Below, piece after piece: positions 58,502 through 64,000 of a stretch of DNA of 64,000 nt (position 1 is the stretch's first letter; each line of letters starts with the position of its first letter). The stretch is from Alteromonas sp. V450. GTDB lineage: Bacteria > Pseudomonadota > Gammaproteobacteria > Enterobacterales > Alteromonadaceae. Both the position numbers and the translations under genes were made by a program. The stretch lies in contig NZ_MODU01000004.1 in the NCBI RefSeq assembly GCF_001885075.1, positions 1,860,001 through 1,924,000 on the forward strand. Reading direction: 5' to 3'. The notes under the pieces were generated by a model. That model saw only the letters and a program-made list of their open reading frames with translations, searched no databases and was not told where the DNA came from.

Positions 58502-58594
58502 ATGCAAGCTTTCTCACGTATTTTATTACTCTCTTTATCTGTCATTTTGACACAGACAGCGGTTATCTGCGCATGGGGCGTTCAACGTGCGTAA
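58502..58594 (+). CDS. Possible 30-residue hydrophobic leader peptide
   Basis: A short ORF (MQAFSRILLLSLSVILTQ then TAVICAWGVQRA) whose stop overlaps the GTG start of the ATP-grasp fusion by 8 bases. It lies 8 bases after the flippase stop, with GAGG before its ATG. It could be a coupling leader or a small membrane peptide, or mere chance; there is no family evidence. Confidence 0.25.
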   Translation: MQAFSRILLLSLSVILTQTAVICAWGVQRA

Positions 58595-60320
58595 CTCGCT
58601 AAACACACGCAAAGCACTGGTACTTGGCGAAGACACACGGAGCTTTTTGTCGGTTATTCGCTCTCTTGGAGAAGCCGGCATGCATGTTGAGGTGGTTACA
58701 TTAGACAACCTGTCTCCTAGCATTCATTCCAAGTGGGTAAAAAAAGTCTTTCGACTAAACTATCAGGCGTTGACTCAGAAGCAATGGAGTGACAGTGTTG
58801 AGAATATTATCAACAACGGTGAATACGATATAGTCATTCCTTGTGACGAACGTTCTATCTATCCGCTTTTAGACATTAAAGAGCGGTGTAAGCTGCATAC
58901 CGTTTTCGCTATTCCTGAACGCGGTGTACTAGGCCCGCTTTTCGATAAAAAAGAAACGCGAAAGCTAGCAAAAGAACTCAACATCCCTGTAGCAGAAGGT
59001 GAATTGACCAATCTGCAAACCACCAGTAATGAAGCATTACAAACCCAATACGGGCTGCCGGTTGTGCTTAAACCTGCGATGTCTTACAACAGCGAGCAGC
59101 TATCTCACAGAAACAGTGTTGTAATAGCCAAAAACGAGCAGGATATAGACGCATTCAGATCATTGCATACTCACTCATTGGTAGAGCGCTATTTCACAGG
59201 CGTTGGAATGGGAGTTTCAATACTATCCTCTAAAGGAAAAATTAGAGCTGCCTTCGCTCACAAGCGAGTGTCAGAGCCTGAAAAAGGCGGCGGCAGTTCG
59301 TATCGTAAGGCTGTGCCGTTAGATAGCGGCATGTTAGATGCGTGCCAGAAAATTTGTCGCCACTTAAATTATACCGGCGTTGGCATGTTCGAATTCAAAC
59401 ATAACGCGCAAACCAACGAATGGATCCTTATTGAGATAAACGCGCGCTTCTGGGGCAGCTTACCGCTGGCTGTATTCGCAGGTGTCAACTTCCCTGCTCT
59501 ACTTGCCTACTATTTACTAACTACACATCGCCCTAACAAACTGACCTATAATCAAAAAGCAAGGGCAAGAAACCTTTCAGCTGATTTTTATGACATTAAA
59601 GAAAGTTTTGACCGAGAACGACATTCAACTGGCCTAAGCGCGGCCGTAAGAAAAACCTGCGCAAGATTACTAAGCCTAAGCTACATGTTAACCGGTAATG
59701 AAACCATAGATTCATTTAAATGGAACGACAAAGCCCCATTTTTTATTGAGTTAAAACAGCTTTTTGGCGACAAAGTAAATAAATTACTAACCATTAACCG
59801 AAAACGCGCTTTAGAAAATAAAGGGCGCGAAAGCTTACCTTCGCGGCCAATTAAACACATACTTGTATTGTGCTACGGCAATATTATGCGCTCGCCGTTC
59901 GCTACCGAACTATTGCGGGAAAAACTCCAACAAAAAGGCATAAATGTACCGGTAAGTGGTGCGGGCTTTCATCAAAAACAGGGCCGAAGCGCGCCAAAGC
60001 GCTGTATAACCACGGCCCAGCAATGGAACATAAACCTTGAATCGCATCGTTCAAAAACGTTTAACCAAGACATGGTTAAACCCGACGAACAGCTTATTAT
60101 CTATTTTGATTTAAAGCATGAGTATTTACTGGCGCGTTTTTACCAAAAATACACCGCGGTAAATTTAGCGCATTTTGTTCCCCCTGGGCGTGGGCCGCTG
60201 GAAGAGATTGTCGACCCTTATGACGGCACTGATGACGGGCTCAAACGCTGTTACGAAAATATTGATACTGGCCTTGATAATTTGCTTAGTCAGCTTGTGC
60301 ATTTAAACCTGATTGAATAA
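58587..60320 (+). CDS. ATP-grasp ligase fused to a low-molecular-weight tyrosine phosphatase
   Basis: A 577-residue two-domain protein. Residues 1-410 are an ATP-grasp enzyme (VLKPAMSYNSEQ, a lysine-rich nucleotide fold and the metal motif LIEINARFWGSLPLAVFAGVNF given here in parts: EINARFWG). Residues 425-577 are a low-molecular-weight protein tyrosine phosphatase: P-loop CYGNIMRS (Cx5R) at about 432 and the general-acid region VDPYDG. Wzb-like phosphatases regulate capsule tyrosine kinases. The fusion may link amide or peptide ligation on a polysaccharide to a phosphatase. Start is GTG. Confidence 0.85.
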   Translation: MRNSLNTRKALVLGEDTRSFLSVIRSLGEAGMHVEVVTLDNLSPSIHSKWVKKVFRLNYQALTQKQWSDSVENIINNGEYDIVIPCDERSIYPLLDIKERCKLHTVFAIPERGVLGPLFDKKETRKLAKELNIPVAEGELTNLQTTSNEALQTQYGLPVVLKPAMSYNSEQLSHRNSVVIAKNEQDIDAFRSLHTHSLVERYFTGVGMGVSILSSKGKIRAAFAHKRVSEPEKGGGSSYRKAVPLDSGMLDACQKICRHLNYTGVGMFEFKHNAQTNEWILIEINARFWGSLPLAVFAGVNFPALLAYYLLTTHRPNKLTYNQKARARNLSADFYDIKESFDRERHSTGLSAAVRKTCARLLSLSYMLTGNETIDSFKWNDKAPFFIELKQLFGDKVNKLLTINRKRALENKGRESLPSRPIKHILVLCYGNIMRSPFATELLREKLQQKGINVPVSGAGFHQKQGRSAPKRCITTAQQWNINLESHRSKTFNQDMVKPDEQLIIYFDLKHEYLLARFYQKYTAVNLAHFVPPGRGPLEEIVDPYDGTDDGLKRCYENIDTGLDNLLSQLVHLNLIE

Positions 60321-60413
60321 CGCTATAACACGCTAATACTTAGCCTACCTGGCTTTACTCAGCTGCAAAGAATGGATACGATTGTAACGATAAGTAACCT
60401 ATGGAATTGAAAC

Positions 60414-61400
60414 GTGTCTGGAGCAAGCGTTGCCCCTAAATTAGCAATAGTTATTCACACGGAAGAAGAATTTGACTGGAATGGAGGCTTCATTCCATCT
60501 GCTACTGAAGTAAGCCACGGCAACGAATTGTTGATCGCAATTAAAAACTTAACAGCGATTGGCGCTAAAAGTACGTTGGCGATGGATTATGCGTTTGTGT
60601 CTAGCGAACAAGGTGAAAGATGTATTAGTAACATTAACGCATGCCGCGAACTTTCCGAGCATGTGGAGTTTGCTGCGCATTTGCACCCATGGGTAAACCC
60701 ACCGCTATCCGAGAGCTTCGTAGACAGCGTTCCAGAGGAATTTTCCTACCCCGGAAATTTGCCTGAGGCAGAAGAGTTTAGCAAACTTAAAGCGCTAACA
60801 GAAAAAATTACGGTAGTGGCAAAACAAAAACCAGTCACCTATTTGGCGGGCAGGTATGGTATTGGCAGAAACACACCGCGTATACTAAACGCTTTAGGAT
60901 ACAAAGTTGATGTGAGTATTAGCCCGTTTGCTGACTACACACATCAGCATGGCCCCAACTTTACGCAGTACAACACCGACATTTTTTACCGTGATGGAAT
61001 AGTAAACTGGCCGCATACTAGTGCGATAGTGAGCCCCTTTCGCATTGCTCGAAAACATTTTCATGATGCTCCTAGTACCTATGCAAATTCGTCTTTGCTA
61101 AATAAAATTATGCGAAAAGTACTGCGAGCGAAACTTCATAGACTATCTCCGGAAGGCTTTTCTCTTGCTGACATGAAAAATGTCACGAAATATCAATATG
61201 ATTTGGGCCAGCGTTGCTTTATATTATCGTTTCATTCACCCAGCGTAAAAAGTGGGCTTACGCCTTATGTAGAAACCGATGCACAGGCGGTAGAATTTAA
61301 CGAAAAAGTACTGGCCTACGCTAACTGGTTTAAAAATGAATTTAAAGGTGAGTTTATTAAAGTGAAGGATCATCCCCAGGTACAGCATGACACACTCTGA
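60414..61400 (+). CDS. Polysaccharide deacetylase-like protein
   Basis: A 328-residue protein that starts APKLAIVIHTEEEFDWN, with the acidic and histidine blocks of WalW-type polysaccharide deacetylases (HLHPWVNPP, AGRYGIGRNTPRIL, FILSFHSPS). It probably deacetylates a sugar in the envelope polysaccharide. The start is GTG because an in-frame stop lies two codons upstream. It overlaps the next gene by 14 bases. Confidence 0.82.
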   Translation: MSGASVAPKLAIVIHTEEEFDWNGGFIPSATEVSHGNELLIAIKNLTAIGAKSTLAMDYAFVSSEQGERCISNINACRELSEHVEFAAHLHPWVNPPLSESFVDSVPEEFSYPGNLPEAEEFSKLKALTEKITVVAKQKPVTYLAGRYGIGRNTPRILNALGYKVDVSISPFADYTHQHGPNFTQYNTDIFYRDGIVNWPHTSAIVSPFRIARKHFHDAPSTYANSSLLNKIMRKVLRAKLHRLSPEGFSLADMKNVTKYQYDLGQRCFILSFHSPSVKSGLTPYVETDAQAVEFNEKVLAYANWFKNEFKGEFIKVKDHPQVQHDTL

Positions 61401-62382
61401 CTTTGATAACGCGCCATTTTTTAGCGTAATAATTCCTACCCGCAACCGCTTTGCACTGTTTAAAAAAGCTTATGAGTCGGTGCTAAATCAAACATTTTCT
61501 AATTTTGAGATCGTTGTTATTAACGATGGTTCTGATGAAGATGCTTTAGCTCAGTACAAGGCATTTGAGGCAACGACACCGCCTCATGTGCATTTCCGGT
61601 ACCAAATTAGGCGCCCAAATGGTCACGGTCAAAGTTATTCTATGAATACAGGCGCATTAGTAGGAAAAGGCGAATACCTTTGTTTTTTAGATGATGACGA
61701 TGTGTGGACAGACCCCGAGCATCTTGAAAGAGCGCATAAAAGTATTACTGCTAGCAGCACGAAGGTTGATTCATATTACACAAATCAAAAAGCGGTGTTC
61801 GTAGACGGTAACGAAAAGCCAGGCCCTATTTGGCTAGATGATTTAAGTACTCGCTTGGCACACAAGCAAGCTGACTCGGTTGGCTCGTACTCGGTGAGCG
61901 CTGCCGAGCTACTTACTGCCCACGGTTTTGCCCACTTGAACTGCTCAATTGTAAGAAGAGCCCTTTATTTAAGTATGAAGGGAATGGATGAAAACATTCG
62001 CTGGGAGTGCGATCACGATTTTTACCTGCGCACGTTAGATAACGCGACCACCGTACTTTTCAACCCAGCTTTTATTGCTAAACATCTGATACCAGATACA
62101 CAAAAGAAAGAGAACATGACAACAATGGTAAGCATGCTAGAAAAGCGTCTTTACCAAGTTACTGTATTTGAAAAATGCACGCTATTGTTGAATAACCCAG
62201 CACTCAAAGCGTATAGCCAGAAACGCCTTGCTTATACCTTTCAGCACATTACAAATGAACTAGTGCTAACCAAACGTACCAAGGAAGCCGCTGTTTATGC
62301 CCGAAAAGCACTTGCCTGCCGTTTCACTATTCGCTGGCAGGTTTTCTGCTATTGGCTTCAATTAAAAGCGCTTTTTAGCTAA
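61387..62382 (+). CDS. Glycosyltransferase family 2
   Basis: A 331-residue cytosolic GT-A enzyme. The start FFSVIIPTRNRFALFKKAY is typical; VVINDGSDED and the metal site LDDDDVW (Asp-x-Asp type) follow at about residues 47-110. The acceptor histidine block and C-terminal helices end the protein. It adds a sugar in the polysaccharide pathway of this locus; the linkage cannot be told. Confidence 0.9.
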   Translation: MTHSDFDNAPFFSVIIPTRNRFALFKKAYESVLNQTFSNFEIVVINDGSDEDALAQYKAFEATTPPHVHFRYQIRRPNGHGQSYSMNTGALVGKGEYLCFLDDDDVWTDPEHLERAHKSITASSTKVDSYYTNQKAVFVDGNEKPGPIWLDDLSTRLAHKQADSVGSYSVSAAELLTAHGFAHLNCSIVRRALYLSMKGMDENIRWECDHDFYLRTLDNATTVLFNPAFIAKHLIPDTQKKENMTTMVSMLEKRLYQVTVFEKCTLLLNNPALKAYSQKRLAYTFQHITNELVLTKRTKEAAVYARKALACRFTIRWQVFCYWLQLKALFS

Positions 62383-62391
62383 GTGAACCTC

Positions 62392-63360
62392 ATGAAACTA
62401 ATTATTCAAATTCCCTGCTATAACGAAGAACATACGCTACCGCAAACCGTGAAAGATTTGCCTACGCATATTGACGGCATCGACACGATTGAATACATGA
62501 TTATTGACGACGGTTCAAAAGATAAAACCGTTGAAGTAGCCAAATCGTTAGGCGTGCACCATATAGTTAGAAACAAGAACAACCGAGGGCTTGCCCGCAC
62601 GTTTAGAAAAGGCATAGACGAATGCTTGAAACGTGGCGCTGATATTATTGTAAACACTGACGGTGATAATCAGTATGCGGGTTGGGATGTTGCAAAATTA
62701 GTAGTTCCCATTTTAGACGGAACCGCTGATGTTGTTGTAGGCGACAGAAAAACCCAAGATATTGAACACTTTTCGCCGTTAAAAAAGCTGCTTCAGAAAG
62801 TAGGCAGTTACGTGGTAAAAAAGGTTTCGGGCGTGCAAGTACCCGACGCAGTCAGCGGCTTTCGAGCGTACAGCCGAGAGGCAGCATTACAGCTAAATAT
62901 TATCAGCCCTTTCAGCTATACCATAGAAGCGCTCATTCAGTCGGGCAAAAAGCATATGGCTGTAGCCCATGTACCGGTTGAAACCAACGCCAAAACCCGT
63001 GAATCACGTTTATTCACCAGCATTCCTAAATTCATAGAACGCCAGTTAACCACTATAGTGCGCATGTATACCATGTATCAGCCATTGCGCGTTTTTGTTC
63101 TTATTGGGGCAATAATTACGTTAGTGGGCCTTATACCCATTGTACGCTTCCTTATTTTTTACATGATGGGTGACGGAAACGGGCATCTTCAGTCTTTGAT
63201 ACTTGGTGGCGTGTTAACGGTACTGGGCATTATCACGTTTCTTATAGCCATACTTGCCGACCTAATAAACTTCAATCGCCAACTTATAGAGCAAACGCTA
63301 GAGAAAGTGCGCAGAATGGAACTGCAGATGCTTGATGAACAAAAAAGTGACAACGAATAA
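62392..63360 (+). CDS. Glycosyltransferase family 2 with C-terminal membrane helices
   Basis: A 322-residue enzyme similar to dolichyl-phosphate mannosyltransferase/ArnC-type GT2 proteins. The start KLIIQIPCYNEEHTLPQTV and IIDDGSKDKT form the GT-A core, and VNTDGDNQY holds the metal site. Two C-terminal membrane helices (about 228-250, 262-285) anchor it. It probably makes or uses a polyprenyl-phosphate sugar. ATG 62392 is chosen over GTG 62383, which abuts the stop of the previous gene. The next gene overlaps its stop. Confidence 0.9.
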   Translation: MKLIIQIPCYNEEHTLPQTVKDLPTHIDGIDTIEYMIIDDGSKDKTVEVAKSLGVHHIVRNKNNRGLARTFRKGIDECLKRGADIIVNTDGDNQYAGWDVAKLVVPILDGTADVVVGDRKTQDIEHFSPLKKLLQKVGSYVVKKVSGVQVPDAVSGFRAYSREAALQLNIISPFSYTIEALIQSGKKHMAVAHVPVETNAKTRESRLFTSIPKFIERQLTTIVRMYTMYQPLRVFVLIGAIITLVGLIPIVRFLIFYMMGDGNGHLQSLILGGVLTVLGIITFLIAILADLINFNRQLIEQTLEKVRRMELQMLDEQKSDNE

Positions 63361-64000
63361 TGAATCCGTTGTTTTGGGGAACATTTGATTTAGGAAAGCC
63401 TCGCGTACGAATTCTACTACAAGGTTTAAAGAAAAATGACATTATCCCTATAATTATTCATAAGGATATTTGGGACGATGTAGAAGATAAGAGTCAAGTA
63501 AAAAGTAACAGAGCTAAATTGGTAAAAATACTACGCTTTCTAATGGCCTATCCAATTCTAATCATGCGCTATCTTTTTGCTCCTAAACACGATGTAGTTG
63601 TAGTTAGCTACCTTGGTCATTTTGATATATTGCTGGTATGGTTTTTTGCTAAATTAAGACGTAAAAAAATAGTATGGGACGCCTTCCTATCCCTCTACAA
63701 CACGGTCGTTGAAGACCGTAAATTGGTATCTAAAAACAGTTTAACTGCGAAAGCGCTGTATGCTCTGGAGTGGCTCGCGTGTAGAGCAGCTGATACCATT
63801 ATCTTAGACACACATGCTCATGGCGAATATTTCGCTACCACGTATAGCCTCCCTAGAGAAAAAGTTCGAACTGTATTCGTGGGGGCTGAATTAGAAAAAT
63901 TCCCGAGTATAAAACATAAACGCGACGGTCAAAAAAAACAACTCGATGTACTCTTTTATGGCCAGTTTATCCCATTGCACGGCATATCAGTAATTCATGA
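63360..64000 (+). CDS. Glycosyltransferase-like protein (3' end cut by window)
   Basis: The ATG overlaps the previous stop by one base. The visible 213 codons start MNPLFWGTFDLGKPRVRILL and resemble the N-terminal domain of GT4-type glycosyltransferases (GTFDLGK, VVVVSYLGHFDILLVW, then DTIILDTHAHGEYF). It would continue the polysaccharide operon. The catalytic C-terminal half is outside the window, so the family is a probable call. Confidence 0.75.
   Translation, partial: MNPLFWGTFDLGKPRVRILLQGLKKNDIIPIIIHKDIWDDVEDKSQVKSNRAKLVKILRFLMAYPILIMRYLFAPKHDVVVVSYLGHFDILLVWFFAKLRRKKIVWDAFLSLYNTVVEDRKLVSKNSLTAKALYALEWLACRAADTIILDTHAHGEYFATTYSLPREKVRTVFVGAELEKFPSIKHKRDGQKKQLDVLFYGQFIPLHGISVIH

Overview
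The window looks like chromosome of a marine gammaproteobacterium of the Alteromonas type. This rests on gene content and order (queA-tgt-yajC-secD-secF, suhB, trmJ-cysE, an iscR-iscS-suf cluster, a GlcB-type malate synthase beside isocitrate lyase, and a PEP-CTERM surface-polysaccharide locus). No database search was possible, so the genus is an inference. No rRNA, tRNA or CRISPR array was seen.

Left part (0-24 kb). sufC (cut by the window edge), sufB, an IscS-type desulfurase and iscR lie on the minus strand, with IscR-type boxes in front of both iscR and sufB. An accessory block of about 10 kb separates iscR from cysE-trmJ-suhB. It holds a CheB-CheR-PAS protein, a PAS-GGDEF-EAL protein, a broken IS3-family element, and a three-gene AlmA-like monooxygenase/hydrolase/dehydrogenase operon with a divergent TetR-family regulator and a clear palindromic operator. 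Then come the housekeeping secF-secD-yajC-tgt-queA genes and an intergenic stretch with a promoter and terminator arranged like a small RNA gene.

Middle (23.3-44.3 kb). A yjfIJ-[potassium channel]-yjfKLMC operon of the PspA/glutathionylspermidine-synthase type is followed by a rhomboid protease, a VC0807-like membrane protein, an ABC transporter with an AttH-type lipoprotein, glutaminase, a lipoprotein alkaline phosphatase, a CheV-type coupling protein, and the glyoxylate shunt (isocitrate lyase, LysR regulator, malate synthase G).

Right part (44.4-64 kb). This is a PEP-CTERM-associated envelope and polysaccharide locus. One minus-strand operon encodes a Tat-exported protein with a serine-rich tail, a PqqD-like protein, an HprK-like kinase, a nucleotidyltransferase and a nucleotide-sugar epimerase. 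Plus-strand genes encode a DUF218 protein, an N-acyl amino acid synthase-like enzyme, the PrsT TPR lipoprotein and a PEP-CTERM protein. Both the PEP-CTERM gene and the PqqD/HprK operon have sigma-54-like -24/-12 elements. A ThiF-like enzyme, a FemAB/GNAT-like transferase, a flippase, an ATP-grasp/tyrosine-phosphatase fusion, a polysaccharide deacetylase-like protein and three glycosyltransferases follow. No exosortase gene is visible in the window, so sorting must depend on a gene elsewhere.
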